A program made the position numbers and the translations under genes. Under the pieces are notes generated by a model that was given only the letters and a program-made list of their open reading frames with translations, did not search any database and was not told the origin of the DNA. Of a stretch of DNA of 64,000 nt, positions 52,499-62,419 are shown piece after piece. This DNA comes from Phytophthora quininea. Lineage: Eukaryota > Oomycota > Peronosporomycetes > Peronosporales > Peronosporaceae. The stretch is taken from positions 124,001 through 188,000 of the forward strand of contig JAAVTG010000215.1 of assembly GCA_011947345.1 (NCBI GenBank), given 5' to 3'. Position 1 is the first letter of the stretch; each line of letters opens with the position of its first letter.

Positions 52499-53370
52499 AT
52501 GAGTGGCCACGACGCTGCAGTGCTGGTGGCGAGGATCTTGACGGTCATCACCACCATCATGATGCGGATCTCGCTGCTGCCCGACTTCAATCGGTGGCGA
52601 CGGAACCGCAGCACGGGCGACATGTCAGTCATGCCCAGCGTCTTCCTCTACACAAACTGCTACGCGCTGCTGTTCTACGCCTATGTGATCGACGACATGC
52701 TGCCGCTGTTCTTCACGTCGGTGTTGGGTGTGCTGGCGGGAGGCATCCTCGCCTTCTTCTTCTACCGGTGGACCGATAACAAGCGCGACGTAATGAGAAT
52801 CTTTATCGGATCCTTCATTGTGTGCTTGCTAGTGACGTTATACAGCGTACTCGCGATAAGCGGAGTCACAGGGCAGACGAACGACTCTCAAGGCACGACG
52901 TTGGGCTGCATCACGCTCACCACCACCATCGGACTGTACGCGTCGCCCATGACGACGATCGCGCGAGTCATCCGCACAAAGACGTCGTCGTCCATGCCGT
53001 TCACTATGGGGGTCGTGAACGTTATCAACAGCTTCTGCTGGGGTTCTACGCCTCGCTGGTGGGCAACTGGTTCATCCTGGCACCGAACATCGTGGGGTTG
53101 ACGTTGGGCTCGATCCAGTTGCTCCTGACGTTCATTTACCCAAAATTCAAGAGCGGAGGCGACGGTCATCTCTGCGTCGATCGAGAGCTACGACGATCCG
53201 CTGCGACTGTCGGTTGTGGTGGTATCACCCGTTCAAGATGGAGAGCAAGACGGCAAAGGAGGTTTCCGGGACATCCAAAAGAGTTCGAGCTACGTGGCGT
53301 TGCAGTCTCCTTGTAGAGAGGAAGGCAAAGCATGGCGAGACTCGAGAGGTAGCAACAGTCGGCACTAAAA
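52499..53370 (+). pseudogene. SWEET sugar transporter, copy 6, frameshifted
   Basis: MSGHDAAVLVARILTVITT through NVINSFCWG is intact (52499-~53043). A one-base slip near 53044 leads to GFYASLVGNWFILAPNIVGL and TLGSIQLLLTFIYPKF. Another near 53165 leads to ISASIESYDDPLRLSVVVVS and SYVALQSP, running on to a TAA near 53370. Two lesions; the conserved tail shows the C-terminus is otherwise preserved. Confidence 0.78.
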
Positions 53371-53736
53371 GCTTGTTAAAATCAATTGTAATGAGGCTCC
53401 GTTGGCGTGTTTGCGCCGGGGAGCACCGGTGGATGGCGTTCAGTGCCTTTATCCGTTGTTGAAGCAGTCAACGCGATAGCGATCACGCCCAGTTCAAAAG
53501 ACTAAACTCGATGATCACCGCAGGTTGAATCACTCAACGAAAAGCACTGCGAGGAATGGCAACAACACGATCTTCGTGACGCTGTCCTCGTAGCGCAGGC
53601 ATAGATGGTGCACGGTGCGACCAATCATCCCCATCGACGCAGCCGTGCAGATCTCCGTCGTCGTCCTCAACTTCAGTTTCCATTGCTCAGCTTGCCGTAC
53701 GCAACCATCGACGTTTAACAGCGCAGCAATTGCAGA
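53371..53736. other. Intergenic region between SWEET copies 6 and 7
   Basis: No coding sequence supported; presumed promoter of copy 7. Confidence 0.4.
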
Positions 53737-54522
53737 ATGAGCGGCTCCGACACGGCCGTCCTCGTCTTCAAGATCGTGACGATCGTCACCACCATCTTCA
53801 TGCGGATCTCGCTGCTACCAGACTTTCAACGCATGCGCAAGAACAAAAGCACGGGAGACATGTCCGTCATGCCGTGCGTGATGCTCTACGCCAACTGCTA
53901 CTTGTTGTGCTGGTACGCCTACCTCGTGAGCAACATCGTGCCGCTCTTCCTGACGGCGGCATTAGGAATCGTCACCGGTGCCATCCTCGCCTACTTCTTC
54001 TACCGGTTGACGGCACAAGCAGTACGTGATGAAGGTCTTCGCCATCTCCGGGGTCATCATGCTACTGGAGACCATCTACGGCGTCATTGGCGTCTTGGGG
54101 TGGACCGGTCAGGATCGAGACTCGATGGGGGTCGCCATGGGGTCATCGTCATCGTCTCATCCGTCGGACTGTACGCGTCACCCATGGCAACCATCAAGAG
54201 GGTGATCGAAACCAAGACCTCGAGCTCGATGCCGTTCACGATGGGGGTCGTCAACGTTATCAACAGCTTCTGCTGGGTCGTGTACGCCATCCTCGTCGAA
54301 GACGTCTTCATTCTGGTGCCCAACGCCGCAGGAGCGATCCTCGGCTCGATTCAGCTGATCCTCACCTTCATCTACCCGAGGAAGTTGACGGAAGGGCAGG
54401 TAATTGACGATCCGACGCTGGCATCCGTCTCGATTGTGCTGCAAGACGACGGAAAGTCTCGACAGGATAGTGCTGCTGACGGTGGCAAGAGCCCCAACAT
54501 CGTAGCACTGCGATCCCCCTAG
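53737..54522 (+). CDS. SWEET sugar transporter, copy 7, with compensated frameshift
   Basis: 261-residue open frame with correct MtN3 sequence at both ends (MRISLLPDFQRMRKNKSTGDMSVMP; YASPMATIKRVIETKTSSSMPFTMGVVNVINSFCW). Residues ~93-135 (54013-54141), however, read AQAVRDEGLRHLRGHHATGD..., rich in Arg and His. The neighbouring frame there reads QYVMKVFAISGVIMLLETIYGVIGVLG, the expected helix. Two opposite one-base slips therefore destroy helix 4 without creating a stop. Annotation software would call it intact; the protein is probably non-functional unless the slips are sequence errors. Confidence 0.82.
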   Translation: MSGSDTAVLVFKIVTIVTTIFMRISLLPDFQRMRKNKSTGDMSVMPCVMLYANCYLLCWYAYLVSNIVPLFLTAALGIVTGAILAYFFYRLTAQAVRDEGLRHLRGHHATGDHLRRHWRLGVDRSGSRLDGGRHGVIVIVSSVGLYASPMATIKRVIETKTSSSMPFTMGVVNVINSFCWVVYAILVEDVFILVPNAAGAILGSIQLILTFIYPRKLTEGQVIDDPTLASVSIVLQDDGKSRQDSAADGGKSPNIVALRSP

Positions 54523-54716
54523 CACATAAGAACAATAGACTACATGTAATGTCCAGTCCTCTTGACCGCATCTTTCTTTCGCGTCACGAGTCAATTTTTC
54601 CAGTCGAGTGACGTTAGTTACTTGTAATGGGGGTGAGAACGCTTCAGTTCCTGGACTGCCACTGTAAATTTCTTCTGCTGTGGCTAGCTGCGCTCTGCAC
54701 CTCGAGTTTCATTCGC

Positions 54717-56597
54717 TTACGTGTCCAGTTCCTCGGTCTCCGGTGGCGTGAGGTAGAAGGAGGAATTGATGTCTGCCAGCAGCGTGCGTTGTCCAGTCGT
54801 CTGGTAGTTGCGATACAGCCAGTCCATGAGGTAGTAGTTGTATCTCTTGGCGAAGACAATGACCTTCTCGCGGTGGATCATGCGTGGGTAGAAGCGGAAG
54901 AACCACTGAAGGATCTCTACGTGCTCATTGCGACTCGCGTTCACTGCCGCATCCATCGTGCAGCCTTCAGACCGCTTGTTATGAAGGAACAGCAGCACTT
55001 CAAAGTGGCCACCGCCTGCAGCTCGGTCCATCGCGGCCGTCGTGCAGCCTTCCGATCGATTCTTATGGAGCCATTTGAGTGTATCGAGCTTACCGTGTGC
55101 TGCAGCGCCGTCCATTGCAGCAGTCGAACAGCCTTCAGATCGATTGACGTGAAGCCACTTGACGATACGAAGGTGGCCACCAGCTGCAGCGCCGTCCATG
55201 GCTCGCATCGTGCAGCCTTCGACCCGGTTGTCGTGCAGCCACTTGACCATTTCAAAATGGCCATTCGCAGCCGCCTCATCCATCGCCGCTGCCGTACAGC
55301 CCTCCGTTCGCTGTGTGTGCAACCACCGTAGCATCTCGAGGTGGCCAGAGGCAGCAGCGCCATCCATCGCACGCTCAGTGCATCCTTCTTCACGATGTCG
55401 ATGCAGAAAGTGAACCACGTCCATGTGGTTGTTGCGGGCTGCATAGTCCATAGCTTTCGTCGTGCAGCCTCCACCTTTGCCTCGACTGGTTTTCGATCCA
55501 CTGCTGCTGCTCCCCACGCTCACGAAACTTCCAGAGCTCTGCGTGGTTGAACGATACTTGTGAAGCCACTTGAGAGTGTGCAAATGGCCATTCGCCGCAG
55601 CATCGTCCATAGCTCGCGTCGTGCAACCTTCTACTCGGTTGAAGTGCAACCATTGCACCATACCTAAGTGCCCGCTCCTTGCTGCGCCATCCATCGCGTC
55701 CGTTGTGCATCCTTCCCGTCGATGTGAGTGGAGGTATTTCACTACATCTAGATGGCCATTCGTAGCAGCGTCGTCCATGGCCATGTGCGTACAGCCATAC
55801 TCCTTCTTGTGATGCAGCCACTTGACCACGTCCAAGTGGCCGTTCCCTGCTGCTGCATCGATAGCTCGTGGGGTAGCGATCCCAATCCCAGACTTATGTA
55901 GCCACTTGACCATTTTCAAATGGCCTTCAGCTGCAGCGTCTTCCACGGGGACGCTTTGGTGTTTGCAGAGGTGATGCTTGTCCATCCACTTGATCACGTC
56001 CATATAGCCTCCTCTCGCTGCCTTGGACGCTGCGGTCGGGGACGCTTCTTGTCTGACTTCAAACAGCCACTGGACCAGCTCCAAGTTGCCATTCGACGCT
56101 GCCAGATCCATCGCCTTCATCTTAGACGGAGGTCGTGTATTCTCCTGCAGCCAGCGTGCAATCGTAGAATAGTTGCCTTCGATAGCATACCGCAGCTCGT
56201 TAGCGCCCCAGAAGACATGGTCGTGGTGTTCTTTCAACCACCGAAGCACCGTAAAATGTCCATGTCTTGCAGCCACTTCCACTGCTCTTGTGACGAGTCC
56301 TCCAGGCTGGAAATTCAGCAGCCACTGAATCATTTCCAAGTCGCCTCTAGCTGCTGCGTGTTGCATGGCGCCTGAAAACTGCGCCTGCTTGTAGAACGGG
56401 TCCACAGTGGCCATCGCTCCCGACCGAGCGGAAATGCCTCGAAGCAGCCTCATACTTCCAAACGCCGCTGCTTGGGTCAGTGAGCAGCTTGGAGAACAGT
56501 TCAAAAGGCTTCTACAGCTTCCCACACGTGAGGAAGCGCTTGCATCTCTGGCTTGGAGTTCTTCACCACTCGGACGCAGGTCAACGGACCGAGCCAA
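54717..56597 (-). CDS. Long W-type ankyrin repeat protein (626 residues)
   Basis: Open frame with about seventeen repeats of the NGHLDVVKWLHHKKEYGCT / AMDDAA type, and the shared C-terminal cap REKVIVFAKRYNYYLMDWLYR. A Ser-rich linker (STTQSSGSFVSVGSSSSGSK) interrupts the array midway (about residues 356-380). The first 40 residues are doubtful: the N-terminal module of the family (EMQALPHVWEAVEAF) lies just upstream in another frame (~56545-56501) and NCSPSCSLTQAAAFGSMRLL follows in this frame. A slip near 56500 has probably replaced the true N-terminus, which may begin near 56920. Expected role: protein binding. Confidence 0.8.
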   Translation of the reverse strand: MARSVDLRPSGEELQARDASASSRVGSCRSLLNCSPSCSLTQAAAFGSMRLLRGISARSGAMATVDPFYKQAQFSGAMQHAAARGDLEMIQWLLNFQPGGLVTRAVEVAARHGHFTVLRWLKEHHDHVFWGANELRYAIEGNYSTIARWLQENTRPPSKMKAMDLAASNGNLELVQWLFEVRQEASPTAASKAARGGYMDVIKWMDKHHLCKHQSVPVEDAAAEGHLKMVKWLHKSGIGIATPRAIDAAAGNGHLDVVKWLHHKKEYGCTHMAMDDAATNGHLDVVKYLHSHRREGCTTDAMDGAARSGHLGMVQWLHFNRVEGCTTRAMDDAAANGHLHTLKWLHKYRSTTQSSGSFVSVGSSSSGSKTSRGKGGGCTTKAMDYAARNNHMDVVHFLHRHREEGCTERAMDGAAASGHLEMLRWLHTQRTEGCTAAAMDEAAANGHFEMVKWLHDNRVEGCTMRAMDGAAAGGHLRIVKWLHVNRSEGCSTAAMDGAAAHGKLDTLKWLHKNRSEGCTTAAMDRAAGGGHFEVLLFLHNKRSEGCTMDAAVNASRNEHVEILQWFFRFYPRMIHREKVIVFAKRYNYYLMDWLYRNYQTTGQRTLLADINSSFYLTPPETEELDT

Positions 56598-57069
56598 ATG
56601 CCTACAGCCACTGGCTCAGCGTCCTGAATTGGCGCTGGAACTGGTGGTGGTGTGTGGTGGTGGTCGTCGGGTGTTGCTCCGGTGGTGGCGGTGCTGGGAC
56701 TGGTGGTGGTGTGGCGGTGGTGGTTAGCCCCAGCAAGTCCCGAGCGCGGTCGGACGTCTCCCAGGGCGTCCAGATCTCCATGGTGGACAAGTGAGACTGT
56801 CGAAAGGAGCACGTCTACCGGCGCTATGGCGCTTGATTGATCGGAAACTGGCCAAAGAGATCGGGAACGCAGCAGGATTGGAGGTGGCGATGGTTGTGGA
56901 GGCTTTGGATGAGTCTCCAAGCAACATGCACACGCAGCAACAAGAGGTCAGACAGCGACGGACAGTGGCATCTGAACTGTTAGGGATAAAATATGTATTT
57001 TCTTAATATTTTATTTAATGAAAAATACTACTTGTAATAGAAAACGGAGGGTCAATGCTCGCCGCTGGC

Positions 57070-57635
57070 ACAGCTCCGAGCAATGCGATCACGTCTGAGT
57101 ACTAGTATCCGTTTTCATCAGCAAGCGTAAGCGGTGTCTGGCCTTCGTTGTCCACGAACTCACTGGACGCGTGGTGGTCGATCAAAATCTGAACTACATC
57201 AACGTCGACAACTGAAATGTAGAGAAGTTCTGGAATGAGGTTGCTGTCGGTCAATATTCAACACCCTCCTCTAGCAGCAATTTGACAATGTCGTAGTATC
57301 CTCGTTAAGAAGCAAACATCAACGGTCTTCGTCTGCAAAGTCGACAATTGCACCGTTCTCAACGAGGCATCCAAACGACCCGATTGACACGCGGGAAAGA
57401 AAGTTGTTTTGCGGTCCGGTCGTTCCTTGTCGACTGTTGCTCCCATCTGTAGTAACAACGCCACAATCTCGGGTGTCCATTCTGAGTAGCGGTCATCAAT
57501 GGCATTCGTTCGGTTTTCAAGTCCAGAGAGCTTCGACATCCATGTTCTCCATCTCAGCAAGCGCCGAACCGTCAACAGGTCGCCTCGTTCTCAGGCATCT
57601 TGGAGTCGTTCGTTTGTGAGTGCCATACTCAAGGG
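57070..57635 (-). pseudogene. Decayed canonical ankyrin gene, 5' part
   Basis: From ~57630 on the minus strand TNERLQDA, a stop, ERGDLLTVRRLLRW, then PEIVALLLQMGATVDKERPDRKTTFFPACQSGRLDA and fainter repeats to ~57070. This follows the cap and repeat order of the large ankyrin genes (RLRDACKTGDVEAVRELL). Multiple stops; no product. Confidence 0.55.
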
Positions 57636-58467
57636 TAGTATAGTTGTTCTTGCTTGGCTTGACACTTAAAGCGGAGTGAGCTGTCCCGGGGTGGGGATGA
57701 CGGTTGGGCCGCCGGCGAGCTTGGCTAGGGCTCAACCACCGCCAAGACAGTAGAATGACGATCCGTTCGGGGTCGAGTACCTCCGGTACGGAGCGAAGTG
57801 TGTAGCGTGCTGTCAGGTGTAGCTTTGGCGGGACGGTAGGCGAGGAACGAAAGGGTAAACTTAAAACGCTGCTTGTTGTCTGCTTAGCTGTTGCTGTCGC
57901 TGTTCTGTAGACCTGAGTCCGAAGGCGCAAAACGAAAACCGTCAGTCTTCTCCGGCCGGCGCAGCGCCGCCGCTGGCTTCCACGCGTGCCCCCCTTCCTC
58001 CGGCATGGGCGGCACGCTCCAGCACGACTTCCATCCCTTGAAATGACCTTCCTTCTCACCTAGGGCCTCCAGCGGACAAGGCGCCACCTGCCACCCGTCC
58101 TCAGCACCTCCAGCTCGCTCCCCACTTGGTTGGCTCGGAGTCTTGGTCGAAGATGGCGCGAGGCGCGCCAGCGCGCTCGCCCGCCGCTTGGCCTACTGTC
58201 TCCACACGGCTTCTTGGATGACTGCCGTCCCGCCCTGTCTCCCACCAGATTCAGACTCAAGTGGAACGGAGCCAACTGTTGGAACGGAAGGCGATTCATC
58301 CCAGGGTCGTGCTGCACACGCCGACCCGGGACAGAGCTGACTTGTTCATCTTGACCTTCTTTTGCTGGAATGATGGTGTTGTGCAGTGAAAATTAATCAG
58401 GATCGCGATCTTATCGCTGCAGTCCCAGCAAAATCTCCTGCATTTGACCACCATTGCTTCAGCAAAC
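57636..58467. other. GC-rich non-ankyrin intergenic stretch
   Basis: Noticeably more GC-rich than the flanks (CGGCGCAGCGCCGCCGCTGG near 57958). Open frames on both strands show no family character. One edge reads TGTTCTTGCTTGGCTTGACA, the kind of end an LTR could have, but no matching partner end or target duplication was found. Possibly an unrecognised repeat. Confidence 0.35.
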
Positions 58468-60944
58468 TTATAGCTGACAATTCCAATCGAAATCTATGAG
58501 CGATCCGTCCGAAGCTCTCAAGGTTTCGACAGCCTCTTGGTTCGTGTGTTCGCATTGTCCTCCAAGCGCAGCGATCACGTCGGCATGACCGTTTTGCTCT
58601 GCACGCGTGAGTGGATTCTGGCCTTCCTTATTCACCGAGTCTATCGCAGCACCACGTTTCAGCAGCAGCCGGACAACATTGGCGTGGCCATTTCTAGCCG
58701 CCTCCATGAGAGCTGTATCTCCATCATTGTCTTGCAAGTCCTTGTTGGCCCTCCGCGAGATTAGAACCTCAACAGTTTCCAAATGACCACAGCAACTCGC
58801 ACCTACCAATGCAAAACACCCGTTCCATCCCTGCAGATCGATACTCGCTCCACAAGCCAATAGTATTTTTACCATTTCTATATGGTCTTGTTTTGCTGCG
58901 CGTCGAAGTGGAGTCTTCTCTTCATAGTCTACAAAGTCGATCGAAGCTCCACCGTCGAGAAGTGGATCAAGGATCTCCAGTCGTCAGTATTTGCACGCGA
59001 GACTTAGAGAGCTGCTCCCATTCAGACAGCGTTGATCGATCTCCGCTCCGTGACTCAGCAGAAGCTTCACACCATTGGGGGTAGTCATTCGCAGCAGCAA
59101 TCGTCAATGGCGTCTATCCTTCGCTAGCTATCATGTCATGATTACTACGACGAAGTCCTATTGAAGTTCGGCCTCCTCAAGTCCGCCAAGAGAGCAGGGT
59201 GCATTGCCATTCCAACAGTAGGATTTCTGCTACACTGTCATATCCATAGTTTAGGATTTGAGTTGACTCTCAGCTGGCAACTTGATTCTTTGCAAGTTCA
59301 ATCGGCCATTCCAGGGCCGTCGAGCAGCTAGCTAGCAGCGTTAATTCGAATTCATTCTCAATTTTCCTTTCAACACACAAGTTGAGTTTCACCGCGTATA
59401 CTACGTGACATATCACGTCAAGATGGGCGTTGTTCTTCATCAAACCTCGAGCCACATCCAAATGGCCATGCTCGCAAGCGATAAACAACGAGGAACCGCC
59501 GGTCGAAAGCTGATTGTCGGCACTGGCTCCGTGTTACAGCAATAGATCAGCCACGCCCGCATACCCTTCCTGAAAAACAACCATCAGGGAGTCCATCCTT
59601 CATTGTCTGCTAGATCAACTGACGCCATGTTTTCACTGAAAACTCGAGCAGTGTCGACACAACCGTGTTCACAGGCGAGACGTTAAGCTGTGCTGTCATT
59701 CGGACGCTGCTTGTCGACATTTACGCCGTGCTGTAGCAATAAGTTTACTAGTGGGAGTGTCCGTTCTGAGGAGCGGCTATTAGCGGTGTCCACCTATTCC
59801 CATCAAACTGTTGCTTCTCCAAATCGGCGCCATGAAGTAGCAGCAGCGTCACGACCTCAGTGTGTCCGTACTCAGCGGCAATCATCAGCGGTGACCACTC
59901 GTCGACACCCACCAGGTTGACAGACGCATTGTTTTCAATCAAGACCTCAGCTACATCACTATTGCCGTGCTTACATGCGACGTATATAGCGGCACTGTTG
60001 TTCGACCGCTGCTTGTCCACGCCAGCTCCATGCTCAAGTAGCAGCGTCAACACATCAGTGTTTCCGTCCTGCCCAGCAGCCATCAATCGAGTCCAGCCTT
60101 CATTGGGGGGTCACACTGAACGGGTCCAGGATAGGGTATACCGGAGCTTTTCTCTTTGTATACCGGATCAGTGTTCACACTGCGCCTATTCCGATATTTT
60201 TTTAACCAACAAAATATCAGCTTTGGGGATTTTGTTGTGGTTGGTGGCAGTTGTTTGGTGGCAGTTCGGGGTTTGAAGGGCTTCTATGGATAGTGAATTG
60301 AGTGCAGCGTCGCGCCCAAGGACGGCGGTGTTAATTCCCATGACAAGACAGTCACGGGTTCGTCTACAAGCACTGCTCATCTGAGATCTAAGGAGGTGCG
60401 AGAGCGCACCAGCGGTCAGGAATTAAGCGGAGCTAGTGATGTTGTTGGCGGTGGTGACGCGGGGGTCGCGTTGCTGTAAGAAGTGCCTTGGCGTCTTGAG
60501 AGTCTCCTTGACACTCGCATGGTGGAGGACCATAATCGTGTTCATTTGCTTTTCCGGATGCGATAGGGGCTGGTCCCGAGCAGCCCCTATACAAAGGCTT
60601 TATTTGCACGTTTTTGTTTGTTTTCCGGCATAATCCTTTCCGGATCCGGCAGCGTGAACACTTTGTTCCGGCCACTTTTCCGGCATAGTATTCTGGAGCT
60701 GTTCAGTGTGACCCCCCCATTTGTCCGCCAAATCAACCGACGCCTTGTTGTCAACCAGAACGCGAGCTGCATCAATATGGCCGCCAAGGCACGCTCTACT
60801 GAGAGCAGTATCCCCATCAGATTTCTGCTTGTCGATCTGCGCGCCGTGTTGTAGCAATAACTTCAGTATTTCAAATATGTCGTTCCCAGCAGCAGCGATC
60901 AGTGGTGTCACTTCGTCCTCGTAGTTGGCAAGCTGAGTGACCAA
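58468..60944 (-). pseudogene. Decayed canonical ankyrin gene split by a TIR element
   Basis: N-terminal repeats at 60944-60721 (DEVTPLIAAAGNDIFEILKLLLQHGAQIDKQ, TALSRACLGGHIDAARVLV), then the 613-bp element, then GWTRLMAAGQDGNTDVLTLLLEHGAG (60090-59748), eroded sequence with stops (59740-58880), and a clean 3' end (58875-58468: MVKILLACGASIDLQGWNGC ... VNKEGQNPLTRAEQNGHADV). The 3' end parallels NKAGETAQMCAKENGRTDV of the large ankyrin genes. Dead by insertion and by many stops. Confidence 0.65.
60105..60717. mobile_element. Non-autonomous TIR element (613 bp)
   Basis: Imperfect terminal inverted repeats: left GGGGGGTCACACTGAACGGG, right (reverse complement) GGGGGGTCACACTGAACAGC. Similarity continues for ~80 bp (TCCAGGATA/TCCAGAATA, GTGTTCACACTGC/GTGTTCACGCTGC). 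CATT flanks both sides (60101-60104 and 60718-60721). Inserted in an ankyrin reading frame. No transposase inside. Superfamily not assigned. Confidence 0.8.
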
Positions 60945-61314
60945 GCATCGATGTTCCTCCCAAAATTGAAACAGTTTCGACAGGGTAGATAGTATCTACT
61001 TGTCAAGTTGAAGTGATTGCACATCATGCAATCACTTCAATTTCCCATTTCCACGATTCTTGCTCTGGTGAGTTCATCAACAACCGATCGCTGCGGACAC
61101 ACCATCACAAATGCCACAGTATCGCAAATGCCTTTCCGGCGCGCGATCTGAGCGTAAGACACGACAGACTCGAGGCAGAGCAGTATGACTAAGGGGTTTT
61201 GAACCGTCGATTTTCACCTTAGCGTCTCCAGACTCCGGCCGTAGCTCTGCTGTTTGGTGACGTTCTTGTTCATTGTCTTTGTAGAAACTCAAGAGAGTAG
61301 GGGGAGGGGGCTTT
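60945..61314. other. Intergenic region
   Basis: No gene seen. Contains a small inverted repeat AAGTGATTGCA TCATGCAATCACTT (about 61010-61038), which could be a weak hairpin. Confidence 0.35.
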
Positions 61315-61799
61315 CTACGAAGTTCGAGCACTCGCTACCATCTTCTTCCTATACTGCTCAAGTGTGTCATACTTAAGAGGGCCCTTGCCGTAGTAGGAGA
61401 GGTAGGCCAGGGACTGCCCCCAGTTCTTGTGCATCTCCATCTGACGTCCGGATAGGCCCTTACCTGCAATTCCCAGCTTGACGTTGGCGTCGTGCGGCGT
61501 TACATCCATGATGTACTTCCAGACGAAGAACCTGGGCAACCAGGCTTTCTTCACGGCCACGTTGGCCGCAGCCTTCATCTTGGTTACCACGGTCTTCAGA
61601 GTGCTAAGTTCACCTCCCGCTCACTCTTCATCAGCCGCAGAATCGTCTTCGGTATCGTCAACTCTCAGGAAGCGTCGACCGAGCAAATGGTCTTTGATTG
61701 GGGCAGCGGTGATCATATTGTCTTGGATGTTCGCTGTCACGACATGGGGCTTGCTAGAAGGGTGACTACAGTCACCACAAGGAAGAGAAAGAAGCGCAT
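61315..61799 (-). pseudogene. Dead RxLR effector
   Basis: A signal peptide MRFFLFLVVTVVTLLAS begins at 61799. A one-base slip near 61738 moves the coding to the frame ANIQDNMITAAPIKDHLLGR with RFLR at 61674-61663 and an acidic dEER region ending DEE. The next codon, where arginine is expected, is TGA (61621-61623). The same frame continues LSTLKTVVTKMKAAAN and a C-terminal effector-like domain (FVWKYIMDVTPHDANVKLGI, NWGQSLAYLSYYGKG) to 61315. Two lesions silence it. Family knowledge: RxLR proteins enter host cells; no function can be assigned. Confidence 0.8.
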
Positions 61800-62419
61800 T
61801 CTTCTGGCTTGAGTGCTCGCTGGAGAGGGCGTTTTGCACTGGATCAGCAAAGCCGACGTAGGTCCGATGGACAAGGTCACTGCCATCTGTCCCCGTGAAA
61901 ACGTTTTGCCGATCCCAAGCACGGGGGTAGAAAGTGTATGGGCTTTTTGATAGAATCAGTGTATACTCTGGGTCCTCAAAGCGCTTGCCTTCACGTCTTT
62001 GAGGGTGCTCTTCGCCTGGAGTTTGGAAAGGTACATTATTTGGTGGTGAAGTCCATACCAAACGTCTAGTGTGCTGTCATTTGGAGATATCAGAGTTTAG
62101 AAAGCAGAGGAGACGGCGAGCACATCCTCGAGTCGCGAGCTTCGACCTATCCGGATCGTGAGGTGAGTAAAAACACCACCGGACGGGAAGGTTTGTCTTG
62201 CACCGTGGGAAATTCAGTAGTATGGATAGGGCTGTGTCCTCAGGACACTATGAAAATTAGGTCAAGCTTTATTACACGTCATGGTGTTCTTCGTAAGAAC
62301 TTCTTACGCGGTTGTTTTTCACTAAGTCGGTCCTCTGAGGTGCAATTGCGTTCGGCACAGCGCGTGAAATGACTTTCTCGTCGTGTTGTATTTCAAAAAT
62401 ACAGCACAATGAGGAAGTA
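61800..62419. other. Upstream flank of dead effector
   Basis: An open minus-strand frame reaches to 62061, but its residues (MVWTSPPNNVPFQTPGEEHP) precede the signal peptide and have no gene-like support. Nothing else is seen up to the next ankyrin relic. Confidence 0.4.

Noticed and set aside
54644..55821. Plus-strand frame 54627-55331 with CSSVHRGRRAAFRSI repeats
   Set aside because: Antisense shadow of the W-type ankyrin array on the minus strand; repeat periodicity comes from the real gene.
57640..58390. Solo LTR in the GC-rich stretch
   Set aside because: One edge looks plausible, but no partner end or target duplication could be found.
61621..62061. 147-codon minus-strand frame taken as a protein starting at MVWTSPPNN
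   Set aside because: Its 3' third is the RxLR effector read after a slip; the 5' two thirds are flank upstream of the effector signal peptide.
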